Below are positions 24,582 through 35,377 of a stretch of 64,000 bases of DNA, piece by piece; position 1 is the stretch's first letter; each line of letters begins with the position of its first letter. The notes beneath the pieces are model-generated. The model saw only the letters and a list, made by a program, of their open reading frames with translations, searched no databases and had not been told where the DNA came from. A program made the translations under genes and the position numbers. The stretch is from the NCBI RefSeq assembly GCF_000203815.1, contig NW_004457729.1, positions 2,480,674 to 2,544,673 on the forward strand, written 5' to 3'. The stretch comes from Cavenderia fasciculata. Lineage: Eukaryota; Evosea; Eumycetozoa; Acytosteliales; Cavenderiaceae.

Positions 24582-27268
24582 ATGTCACAGTTAGATCAAA
24601 ATAGTAGTAGTAATCAAACTATCAACAATAATAATAATAATAATAAGAATAATAATACTCATCATCAGAGTCTTCAACAAAAACATCCAAATGAAATATT
24701 TACACCATTATCATTATCAATTGAATCATCAATGATACAAACACCAAATCATTTAATTGATGAAGAAGAAGATGAAGATGAAGAAGATGATTTAGAGTTT
24801 AAATTTGATTTGGATTATACAACCATTGATCATTTGTTTGATGGTGTTGAAAATCTGGAACAACTATTGGAACAATATTCTCAACAAGAAAAGATTCTAA
24901 CTAATTGCTTTAAAAAAGGAATTGATCTAAATGAATATTCTCATCAAGTTGAAACTGCTCTCGTAAAATATGATAAAGAAATGAAACAATTATATCAAGA
25001 TATTATTCCTGATTGTATGTACAAGTAGATAGAAAAAGAAAAGAAAAGATATATATGACAAAGATCAATGTTTAACACTTTTATTTTCTAATAGATGTAA
25101 ATGAAAGAGAATCATTTGCATTAATGTATCAAACATTAAAAGAAAGTAGAAATATATTGAGTGGATTTGAAGAAATGTTAATTAAAAATCAACAAGAACT
25201 ATCAAACATTTCAAAGGAAATGCGTGTATTACAAGATAAATCAATAGACAAAAATGTTAAATGTTCAAATCGTAAAAGTTTGGTTGAAAAGTTAAACAAA
25301 GTTATTGATGAAATTACTTTACCTGATGATATTGTTCAGTAAGAAAAAAGAAAAGAAAAAACAAATATATATTTAAATATTTATTAATTTTAATTTTCTA
25401 TTTAGTTTATTAAAAGATGGAGAGGTAAATGATCAATATTTACAATATTTATCAATATTGTCAAAGAAGATGGGATATGTACAATCACAAAAAATGGATA
25501 ATGTAGCAGCCATTTCAAATGTAGAGGAACAAATTGGAAAATTGATAACGATTGTATTTGATAAACTTTATAAATTCTTTACCAATCATTTCCAATCTAT
25601 CAAAAATCTACCAACTCTTCAAAGTAAACAACAAGAATTTACACTCTATCGTCAAGCATTCTTTTTCATCTTTAAACATTCTCCAAAAGTTGCACGTCAT
25701 CTTTTTGATCAATACAAGGAATTGATCGAGAAAATCTATTCTTCCTATTATAAAAATTATATCGTATTTTTGGAAAAATTACAATTAGATCCAACTTCAA
25801 AAAATGATTTAATTGGTACTTCTGATAATAAATCAAAAGGTAAAAAAGATGATAAAAAAAATATAGATAATAATAATATATAATATTAATTTTTTCTTTT
25901 TTTTTATATTAGGATTTTTTAGTAATAAAATTAATAAATTAAAATTTAAGAGTAGTATATTTACAGTAGAATCAAGAATATCAATATTGGATGAATTGGA
26001 TGAACAAGCATTAAAACCACAATCCATTACAAGTTTAAATTCTGCATCATCAAGTCAAATCAAATACAACTATGAAGTTTTATTTAGATCTGCTTTATTT
26101 TTCTTTTTGGATCTTGTTTCCTATGAAACAATGTTTATAAAAGATTATTTTTTTAGTAGTATGGATACTACTAATTTCATTTTTGGTAAAGGTGAATCTT
26201 ATTTAATGGTAAATTTAAACAAACAAAAAAAAAAAACAAAGAAATCTAAATTTAAATATTTATTTATTCATTTTCTTTTTGTTTTAGGAAAATTTAAATT
26301 CATATTTAACAAATACATATGATCCAATATCATTACTATTAATATTATGTATAACAAGTAAATATCAAAAGAAAACAAATTTTAAAAGTGAATGTACAGA
26401 GAGGATATTTGGATCGACTATTTTGGCAACAAGAAATAGATTGTCAGTAGTTTTGAATGAAAATTTAGAATCTATAAGAAATGCAAATATCAAAGATTTA
26501 GGACCTATTGAAGAGAATCGTCCTCATTATGTTATTCGTCGTTATGCAGAATTGATTGGTTCCATCACTACTCTGTATGAACATTTACCTTTGGAAGTTC
26601 AACCACTCATTCGTGAACAATTGGATATGTTTAGAGCTTGCATGTCAAAATTAATTTTCAAACTTGGTCAAGAAACAAAAGATAAACCAAATCGTCATAT
26701 TTTCCTTTTAAATAATTATGATTTAATTTTAACAATCTTTCAAGTAAGAAATAGAACAAACAAATAAGAATAATAATAATAATAATTAAATTACTTTTTT
26801 TATTTAGGAAAAAATGGAAATAATGAAAATTTACAAGATAAAGAATTTTATCAAATATTATATGATCAAGAATCTGAATTATTTGCAATGGATCAACTTG
26901 GACTTTATCCATTTTTCAAAAGAATGATTACAACGGTCGATGAACTGTATCCGTTGATATCAATGTATACGGCAGAGGAAATCAATCATCCAAAGTTAAC
27001 CAAAGAGAATTTGGAGAGTATTTTAAAGGAATTTTATCACAATTGGAGAAGTGGTATCGAAGAGATGAATGTAAATGTAACCCAACTATTCCCCAACTTT
27101 AAAAATGGTATGAAACTATTTCAAATGATCCTCGATCGTCTATACAACTATTACAAACAATTCACAATGATCATTTTAAAATATTTCAAATCAATTAAAA
27201 CTTCACCATTCTTTATTGCTGAAACCGAAATCTCTTATGAAATTAAAAAATATCATGTATCCTTTTAA
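24582..27268 (+). CDS. vps52: Vps52, GARP/EARP tethering complex subunit
   Basis: Exons 24582-25014, 25095-25338, 25406-25839, 25913-26208, 26288-26743 and 26808-27268. GARP tethers endosome-derived vesicles at the trans-Golgi. After an Asn-rich, acidic N-terminus come the coiled-coil segments (LLEQYSQQEKILTNCFKKG, ESRNILSGFEEMLIKNQQEL) and the conserved middle (FTLYRQAFFFIFKH, SRISILDELDEQAL, YEVLFRSALFFFLDL). The C-terminal region carries FLLNNYDLILTIFQ. The last exon reads NGNNENLQDKEFYQ only if one A is added to the A run at 26809-26814; as printed, the spliced frame shifts there. All other junctions keep frame. This is most likely an assembly indel. Confidence 0.88.
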
Positions 27269-27372
27269 AATAAATCTAAAAAAATCTAAAAAAAAAAAAA
27301 CAAGTTATCAAAGGTGAACATCAAAAAATTTTGTAATCATCACTCATTTCAAAAAAAAAAAAAAAAAAAAAA

Positions 27373-29413
27373 AGTAATAATATTATCTCTTTTTTAAAGT
27401 AAACATATTAACTTTAACTCTCTTTCTTCTATCTATATCTCTTTCTCTTATTTTTTAGTGATAACAAAGTTGATAAAAGAAAATGGATTTTTTAGTTTAA
27501 TTAAAACGATAATATCTTTTACATTTTTAATCATTTCATTATTATTGATTATAAGTTTTAATTTTAATTATCTAGTAATCTTTTTAGTTTTCTTAATTTT
27601 ACTATTTATTTATAAAACTCTATATTCAATACCTCCTCTATTTCTATCATTTAAAATACATAGTATTAGAATTACATTAAATTTAATTCAAGATCAATAC
27701 TTTGTATTGACAATGTTGAGAGCATTGGATAAATTAAAGTTTACATTTCAAAATGGATTGGTAGATTCTTTACATCTAACTACAAGAAGAAAACAATTGA
27801 CAAGAATGAAAAGAGAATTGGATGTTATTTCAAGATTGGATAGCAAGTTGACCCAAGATTCAACAAACTATGTCGGTGTAAAGACACTAAAAAGTTATTT
27901 AGAAGGATTTGTAGAAGCCTATCAATTAAAACTTTATACAACTCCACTCTATCTTATCTATCCAAGTATTTATCCAGTGAATCAAATATTTGGTTGTCAA
28001 CAATCGGTTGCAGAAACATTGATGAAACAACAAATCAATAACCGTAAAGATATGGATCGATTTTTACAACGTATTGAAAATAATCCTTATTTTATAGAAG
28101 GTCTTTTGGAAGATTTAAAAGATCGTCAAAAAGATGGTATCATTCCTCCTCATTATGTCATTCATTCTTCAATTGATCAAATTGAAAAATTAAAAGTATC
28201 AAATCCAAAAGAATTTTTTATCTTTATAAAAGTTGAAAAAGATTTAAAACTTTTAAAAGATAAAAAAGTTATCAATCAACTCGAAATGGATGGTTATTTA
28301 AAAAGATTAGAAAATAGTATTGTAAAATATTTTTATTTACAAAATGATATTTTAATTAAATATCTTTTGGAATTGGAAAAGATTTCAATCGATATTAAAG
28401 GAGATGGAGTATGGCGTATACCAAATGGAGAACAGTTGTATGATTATTTCCTAAGATATCATACAACTACCAATTATACAGCCAAGGAAATACATGAAAT
28501 TGGACAACAACAAGTAGAACGTATTAGAAAAGAAATTATTGATATGATGGTGGAGGAATATCCAGAGATTCTAGATGATTTTGGTGGTACACTTAGATCT
28601 ATTCAATCAGAGGAGCGATTCCAAATGGGACAAGGAGAACAAGGTCGTCAAAAGATTGTTCAAGAGTACAAGGATATAATTGCAGAGGTTTATCCAAAAC
28701 TAGGTCAATGGTTTGATCAAATACCCGAGGCAATGTGTGATGTAGAACCAGTACCAGCCTACAAGGAAGCAGATTCTCCACCTGCCTATTACATGCCAGC
28801 ACCACTTGATCGTAGTAAAGGTGGTGTTTTCTATACCAATCTTAGAGACACTTCAGCACACACTCGCATTATGATGAAAGACATTTGTTATCATGAAGTG
28901 ATTGGACATCACATCCAAATAACACTATCCCAAGAACTCAAAGATATTGATATCTTTCGTCGTGTAATGATATTTACAGCCTATGCAGAAGGTTATGGAT
29001 TGTATATTGAACAATTGGCAGATGAAGCTGGTTGGTACAAAGACAAATATGAAAGATTGGGATTTTTGGTTGCAGAAATGTGGCGTAGTCTTAGACTTGT
29101 TATAGACACTGGTCTACACTCTTCAGAATATCGTTGGACTAGAGAACAAAGTATTCAACTATTAAAAGACAATACATGTCTTGTTGAAAAGGATGTAGTA
29201 GCAGAAGTCAATCGTTATATTGTTATGCCAGGTCAAGCTTGTGCCTATAAAATTGGTCAATTAAAATTATTACAATTACGTGATTATTGTAAACAACAAT
29301 TGGGTCCAAAATTTAATATTAAACAATTTCATAACACCATCCTAAATAATGGTGCTCTACCATTAAATGTTTTAGAAATTATTGTTAACCAATTTGTTCA
29401 AAAAAATAAATAA
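27373..29413 (+). CDS. DUF885-family metallopeptidase-like membrane protein
   Basis: The long exon 27459-29413 opens directly after an intron acceptor (TTTTTTAG) with TG ATA ACA. Adding the A before the donor GTAATA at 27374 creates an ATG, giving 651 residues with the start codon split by an intron. Two adjacent hydrophobic segments (about residues 14-62) suggest membrane anchoring. The rest matches the DUF885 family: RDTSAHTRIMMKDICYHE and the zinc-type motif HEVIGHH, then FTAYAEGYGLYIEQLADE and MPGQACAYKIGQLK. The HExxH plus downstream glutamates resemble gluzincin peptidases. The substrate is unknown. The gene follows Vps52 closely in the same direction with about 100 nt between. Confidence 0.85.
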
Positions 29414-29441
29414 ATCAAAAACTAAAATTAATTATTATTAT

Positions 29442-29988
29442 TTAATTCTTTTTATTTTTAATTTCGGTATTATCAGAATTCATAAAATATAAACCAATCA
29501 TTATAAATATTGAACCAATCCACCAAACAAAAGAAAGAGTTTCATTAAAAAATAACCAACCAAAAAATGCAGTAAAAAAGAAATTACTTGCTGTTGTAAC
29601 GACTGTTGCCGACAGCGATGATGATAAATCCATACTTTTGGCTGAATATCTCCATTGCATTGTTGTACAAATAAATATACCACTAAAACTAATTATTCTA
29701 ATTATTAAATTTACCTTAAAAAAATCAAAATCAAAATAAGTTAGATATATAGATTGATTGATATATTTATATTTCTATATAATTTACATTATCTTGTGAA
29801 ATTAAAGATGAAAGAAAAGAACTTGATAATGCAATCTTTCCAAATACTGATGATAATGATGCAAATATACCACCAATCAATGATAATATAAATGCTTCAG
29901 ATGATGATGATGAAGAAGTTGTCTTTTTTCTACTACTACTACTACTACTACTAGTTACATCTCTTTGTTGTTGTGATTTCTTTTTCAT
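29442..29988 (-). CDS. TMEM42-like (EamA-type) small membrane protein
   Basis: Two exons, 29788-29988 and 29442-29714 (minus strand), give 157 residues. A Ser/Lys-rich leader is followed by four predicted membrane helices: LSLIGGIFASLSSVFGKIAL, LIIRIISFSGIFICTTM, TTASNFFFTAFFGWLFF and WWIGSIFIMIGLYF. The pattern (ASNFFFTAFFGWLFFNETLS then WWIGS) matches half of a drug/metabolite transporter, as in animal TMEM42. It probably works as a dimer. Substrate unknown. Its 3' end faces the DUF885 gene with only 28 nt between stops. Confidence 0.75.
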
Positions 29989-30203
29989 TTTTTAAACTAT
30001 ATATTTAAAGTGTCTTTATCTGTCTCTGTTCTCTGTTCCTATGATCATGTGATCTTTTTTATTTTTATTTTTTTTCAATTTTTTGCTCTCTCTCTTTGCA
30101 AAGCTTGTTCATTGTGTTTTTTCTTTTTCTTCTTCTTTCATCACACAGACGTCTAAACCTATATATATTATATATATATATTTAACTTTTTAAGATATAA
30201 AGA

Positions 30204-32552
30204 ATGTCAAGACATAGATTTATGAAAAATATACAAGATGATGATGGTATAGAGAGAAACTAAAGATATATATATATATAATAGTATCTAAACTCTTTTC
30301 TTTTTCATTTATATTGTTATTTTTTATAGATTATGGAGATTATGATTCAGAAGTTTATGATGTTTATGATATGGTGATTGATGATATACCAGATATATCA
30401 TTGGAAGAGATTTATGATGCATTGATTGATTTTGATTTTGATGTTGATGATACTGCAGATTACTTTTTAGAAGAAGCTGCCAAAGGTACACTTAAAAAAA
30501 AGAATAATAAGAAAAAAACAAGTTCAAATCAATCAAATCAATCAAATAATCAACAACAATCAAACAATCAACCAAAAGGTAAGATTAAAAAAACTATGTT
30601 ATATATATTATGTTGTTTTTTTACAATTTTGTTGCTAAAATCTATCCAGTTAAACCATCAACATTGGGTTTAAATCTTGGACCAATCTATTTAGAAAATA
30701 TAGAATTATCATCTGATGAATTTACATTGAGATCATTATATAATCAAAAAGATATATCTAAAAATGAAAGAATTTTACCTTTTCATTTTAATGATCCATC
30801 ACCAGATGATATTATTTTAAACAAACAAAAATTGGCTTTTGGTCAAATTAATAATTGTAATTGTTTTTTTTTTTTTTTGTAATTTAAACTAGTAGTAACT
30901 CTTTCTAATTTTCTTTTTTTTAGCTGTTTTAGAATCAATAAAAGGATTAAATATATCAAATAATCAATCAACAACAACAAAAATATCATCAACACCAACA
31001 CCACATAATACACCAACAAATAATAATAATTTTATGGATGGATCTGGATCTCAAACTTCTTCTTCCTCCTCCTCCTCCTCTCATTCTAATATTAATATAT
31101 TACAACATTCTATAAATAGAAAAAAAGAATTGGAAAATTTAGTACATGAAAATTTTACATCAAAAGAAACCAAATCATCATTGAATATGGTAGTAATTGG
31201 ACATGTAGACGCAGGAAAATCAACTACAATGGGACATTTATTATTCAAGGTTGGAGCAGTTGATCAAAGAACGATTGCCAAATTTGAACGAGAATCTTTG
31301 GCAATTGGTAAAGGTTCATTTCACTTTGCTTGGGTTTTGGATGAACACACTGAAGAACGTGAACGTGGTGTAACGATGGACGTTTGTGTACGATACTTTG
31401 AAACCAAACATCGACGTGTAACATTGTTGGATGCTCCAGGTCATCGAGACTTTGTTCCAAATATGATTTCAGGTGCCACACAGGCCGATGTTGGTGTTCT
31501 TCTCATCAATGCCTCGGAATTTGAATCTGGCTTTTGTGAGGAAGGTCAAACACGTGAACATGCAGTTTTGGCAAAAAGTTTGGGTATTGTTCAACTCATC
31601 GTTGCAATCAACAAGATGGATATGATTGATTGGAATCAACAACGTTATCAATACATTGTAGACACTCTTACAGTGTTTTTAACTTCAATCAAATTTACTG
31701 AAGCAAACCTAAGATTTGTTCCAATCTCTGGTTTCAAAGGTGATAATTTAATTGAAAAATCATCAAATTCAAATTGGTATAATGGTCAATCTCTTGTTGA
31801 TTTAATTGGTAAAATTAAAAAATAGAAAAGAAAAAAAAAAGTAAAAAGAAAAGAAAAAGATTTATTAATTTTTATTTTTCCTTTTTCTATTTCTTTTAGA
31901 TACATTTAGTATTGGTGAAAGATTAATTAATAAACCATTTAGAATGGGAATTAATGATATATATAAATCAACAAGTAAAGGAAGTGTATCGGTAGGAGGA
32001 AAAGTAGAGGCAGGAGTGATTGGAGTGGGAGACAAATTATTGATATCACCAGGTCAAGAAATATGTACAATCAAAGCAATCAAACGTGCAAATATGGATT
32101 CAGAATGGGCCGTTGGTGGTGACAATGTCGATCTTGGTTTGTCGGTCGATGTGGCAACTGCAATCAGAGTTGGTTCCATTCTATGCGATCCAGAAAAACC
32201 AATCAAAACGGCGCGTGTCTTTCAAGCTCAAATTGTTACTTTTACTGTACCAGTACCAATCACCAATGGCTATCAGGCAGTTTTCCACGCACACGCAATG
32301 GAGGAACCTGCTACTATTACCAAACTTGTATCATTAATGGACAATGCCGGAGGTGTATCGAAAAAGAACCCAAGATGCGTTGGCGATTCGGCTTCGGCGG
32401 TCGTCGAAATCACCCTTTCCCGTCCCGCTTGTCTCGAATTGTATAGTAATTATCGTCAGCTTGGAAGATTCACGCTGAGAGAGTCGGGTAAAACAATTGC
32501 TGCCGGTATTATTACTATGTTTTTGGATAAGAAAAAAAAGAAATCAAATTGA
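30204..32552 (+). CDS. hbs1: Hbs1, eRF3/EF-1alpha-like ribosome rescue GTPase
   Basis: Exons 30204-30246, 30330-30578, 30650-30856, 30924-31808 and 31900-32552 give 678 residues in frame. Hbs1 acts with Dom34/Pelota to split stalled ribosomes in no-go and non-stop decay. The start MSRHRFMKN and acidic YGDYDSEVYDVYDM match the Hbs1 N-terminus, followed by a UBA-like stretch, LEEIYDALIDFDFDVDDTADYFLEE. After Asn/Gln-rich linkers comes the GTPase: GHVDAGKST (about residue 259), the effector and switch region RERGVTMD, DAPGHRDFVPNMISGA and NKMD. EF-Tu-like domains 2 and 3 follow (ARVFQAQIVTF, LGRFTLRESGKTIAAG). The TLRESGKTIAAG end is typical of Hbs1/EF-1alpha. Confidence 0.96.
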
Positions 32553-32670
32553 ATAAAACAACTGTTGTGAAAATATCATATTTAAACTTTTATATCCAAA
32601 GACTGTGATTAATGTTGATGGCTAGCATTAGGCTGTAGATACAAGAGGCTACAAGATAACGGATACAGAA

Positions 32671-32965
32671 AAAAAATGTATGTGAAATGTGTGTGTTCAG
32701 GGGTTCCAAGACTGCAATATTGTATGTCCTGGATGTTTCTGGTATACAGCGTGGCCTGCATGGAAAAAAGACAAAAACAATTTGATCGGTCTCTGCAGGG
32801 TTCGAACCTGCGCTCCCGAAGGAACATCCTTAGCAGGGATGCGTGTTAACCACTCCACCAAAAGACCGCAATTTCGAGATGATGTGGAAATGAAATTCTG
32901 CGTATTTATACGCCGACGCGAAGCGATTTTGTTGTATTCTTGCTATGTCCATTCCCTTTCATTCC
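32671..32965 (-). repeat. inverted duplication, copy A (tRNA-Ser unit)
   Basis: The tRNA-Ser gene plus about 95 nt upstream and 115 nt downstream is nearly identical to copy B at 34905-35236, in opposite orientation. Shared flanking landmarks are GGACATAGCAAGAA, GCGTATAAATACGC, CATTTCCACATCATCTCG, ATCAAATTGTTTTTG and GAACACACACATTT, all read on the tRNA strand. Small indels separate the copies, so the duplication is not brand new. Confidence 0.85.
32787..32867 (-). tRNA. tRNA-Ser (anticodon GCT), copy A
   Basis: Read on the minus strand: acceptor stem GGTCTTT pairs with AGAGACC (one G-U pair), with G as discriminator base. The anticodon arm is CATCC-CTGCTAA-GGATG, giving anticodon GCT. A long variable arm (TTCCTTCGGGAGC) as in tRNA-Ser is followed by the T arm GCAGG-TTCGAAC-CCTGC. 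No intron, CCA not encoded. A TATAAATA-like box lies about 35-45 nt upstream and a T run follows within 15 nt, as expected for Pol III. Confidence 0.95.
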
Positions 32966-33898
32966 CATTTGCATCCTTAGAGGATCTGGATTTTTAACCA
33001 CAAACTCAGTAAGTGAGTTTTGGCCGCCAAAACTTGGGGTATACATCTTGCAATAACTTTGAATATGATTTTAATAAATAAAAATTGATAAACAATCATC
33101 TTTGTTCTTTGTGTAATTTGTTTTTTTTTATTATTAAGAGGTCCAAAATTTAATGATAACAAATCCCAATTATATTATTAATATTATTTCTTGTGATATC
33201 ACTACTCATTTTAAATATTTATTATTTATTATTTGAAATTTTGTTGACTAAATAAAATATAATACTAATAATTTCAACAAGTACACAATCCAAAAGAAAA
33301 GGATATTTTAATCGTCCTCTCTTGAGAATGCAAGATAAAAAAAGATCTAATTTTTTTAGTTTTAGAATTTTTCAATGACCAAGGGATTTTTTTTTTTAGT
33401 TCCATGAGAACCAGATTTTTTGTGGTGATGACTACGAAATTTACATATTTTATTCTAAATTGATCACTTTCATTCCGACCTTTAGTTTTATTATATAGTT
33501 GTAAAATGTAGAGCCCGGAAATGATTAGTCGAGTTCCATCTGACTTTTTATGTTTCTAATCTGTAATGAAGATCTCATTATCTGGGTTTTTACAAACGTT
33601 AACCCTTAAGACAGGCGAACGATCATTATACTCTTTATTGTTCTAACAACATTATAAAGACTTTATTACTTGATCTTATTCTTTACTAAATACAATAGTG
33701 ATATACAGTAGGAGGGCCCTCTACATATACACTATCATATTTATTAAAAATCTAGTTCCTGAGGAATTGAAAAACATTGGAGACTTTTAATACCTGTTTT
33801 GAAAATATGAAACGTTTTTATATTTAACATTATTACTACTATACTATCAAACTCTAATATTTGTTTAATACAAATTAATTATTTCTTTTAAAAAAAAA
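32868..33898. other. intergenic region between the tRNA-Ser unit and the secreted-protein gene
   Basis: The first 100 nt belong to copy A of the inverted duplication. Directly beyond it are two overlapping hairpins: 33002-33020 (AAACTCA, GTAAG, TGAGTTT) and 33016-33034 (AGTTTTGG, CCG, CCAAAACT). They share bases and so exclude one another. The rest is A/T-rich without a coding frame. The last 60 nt are the A/T-rich leader of the gene at 33899. Confidence 0.5.
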
Positions 33899-34568
33899 AT
33901 GAAATTCTCTTTTTCAATCTTTATCATTTCAATGTTGTTTGCAGCAGCCACATCGAGTTATGTTACTGTTTTAAATTTTGAAACCAATGCTTGTAAAGGT
34001 AATTATGTTAGCCAACATTCAATGTTGGAAGATAAGTGCTTTGATGGTGTCATGTATCGTTGTTCCAACAACCAAGTAACCAAGTATGTTTATGGTGATT
34101 TGAATTGCAATGGTATCCCATACCCACCAGTCACCACCCCAGTCAACCAATACGATCAAGTCGCCAATTTCCCATCAGGTATTTACCAATGTTCAGAAAT
34201 CTTCCAATTCCCCAACCCAATCATCGATTGTCAACGTCAAGTACAATGATACATGCCAAGACTCATGGATGAATCAACCAGTCTTGTACTTGTCCGCCAT
34301 CTATACCGATACCTGTTTCCAATACGACTCTAAATCGTCATACACAATCGCCTGTGACCCCAACTGTGCACCATTAATGGACAGTTACATCTTGACCGAA
34401 GTCAAAGGTCCTAGTTGCCTTGGTCCATCTTATCAACAAGTGGTTCCATACACTCCAACTTGTGGTGAATGGTATGACATCAAAAATGATTTGAAATCAA
34501 TAATTAAAAAAAATACAGTTATAAATATTTTATTATTCAACCAAACAAATTTGTTGAATCAATTCTGA
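33899..34568 (+). CDS. small secreted Cys-rich protein of unknown family (frame shift)
   Basis: Starts MKFSFSIFIISMLFAAATSS, a clear signal peptide, followed by a mature part with spaced cysteines (NACKGNY, DKCFDGVMYRC, NCNGI). The first frame stops at about 34250. A second frame carries on with the same character (NDTCQDSW, DTCFQYDS, CDPNCAP, GPSCLGP, PTCGEWYD). Removing one C from the CCCC run near 34210 would join them. The protein is probably exported or on the cell surface. I do not recognise the family. It sits inside the inverted pair of tRNA-Ser units. Either the assembly has an indel or the gene has decayed. Confidence 0.65.
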
Positions 34569-35045
34569 AAAAAGATTAAATAACTTTGTATTTATTGAAA
34601 AAAATAAAAAAAAGGACTATGATAATTACATCCGCCAAAAACACACATCAGATATAATTATTATTTATGAAATCATATTTATAACAACAACAACTGATTC
34701 TATATATTGGTTCCTTGATTCACTTTACAATGGTTGGGCTCTTTTGATCAATAGATATGAACAAATAAGTTTAGTGATTCACTCTCTTAAAATTTACATC
34801 AAAATAGAGGAAAAAGAAAAATAACCACCCCTCTGCAAGATCCCTGTTTTTGTCGAGATAAAATTGTTCTTAGGATGAAAAAAACAATTCTCAATGAAAA
34901 GGGAATGAAGGGAATTAAAGGAGGGTGATGATGGACATAGCAAGAAAACAACCAAATTCACTTTTCCACGACCAAACTTAACAAAATCGCTGCGCGTAGG
35001 CGTATAAATACGCAGAATTTCATTTCCACATCATCTCGAAATTGC
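34569..35045. other. intergenic region up to tRNA-Ser copy B
   Basis: A/T-rich 3' region of the secreted-protein gene, then from about 34905 the upstream half of copy B. Compared with copy A, copy B has an extra segment of roughly 35 nt between the GGACATAGCAAGAA and ACAAAATCGC landmarks. No coding frame seen. Confidence 0.55.
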
Positions 35046-35236
35046 GGTCTTTTGGTGGAGTGGTTAACACGCATCCCTGCTAAGGATGTTCCTTCGGGAG
35101 CGCAGGTTCGAACCCTGCAGAGACCGATCAAATTGTTTTTGTCTTTTTTCCATGCCAGGCCCGCTGTCCAGAAACATCCAGGACATACAATATTGCCCCT
35201 GAACACACACATTTTCACACATATGTATTTCCACAT
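34905..35236 (+). repeat. inverted duplication, copy B (tRNA-Ser unit)
   Basis: Partner of copy A at 32671-32965, reversed, with about 1.9 kb between the units. The tRNA sequences themselves are identical. The flanks are nearly so, with a few substitutions and short indels (for example a 10-nt block present downstream only in copy A). Confidence 0.85.
35046..35126 (+). tRNA. tRNA-Ser (anticodon GCT), copy B
   Basis: Same 81-nt sequence as copy A: acceptor stem GGTCTTT/AGAGACC, anticodon loop CTGCTAA, long variable arm, T arm GCAGG-TTCGAAC-CCTGC. The palindrome GCGTATAAATACGC at 35000-35013 provides a TATA-like box about 40 nt upstream. TTTTT at 35136-35140 is a fitting Pol III terminator. 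Decodes AGC/AGT (AGY) serine codons. Confidence 0.95.
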
Positions 35237-35377
35237 TTTTTTTTTTTTTGGTTTTTTTTTTTTTTGATGACACTTCACCTTGGTGCAAGAACAAACAATA
35301 ATAACCACCAAGAACTTGATTTAGGGTAGGATCCTTTTTTTACCTATTGTAATATTCCAGTTAATATTTATTTATTT

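Noticed and set aside
27269-27372. Poly-A tracts between Vps52 and the DUF885 gene as a retroposed tail
   Set aside because: A-runs are ubiquitous in 3' regions here and no inserted sequence precedes them.
32671-35236. The inverted tRNA units as ends of a mobile element
   Set aside because: No transposase or reverse transcriptase frame between them, and no target-site duplication seen; a segmental inverted duplication is simpler.
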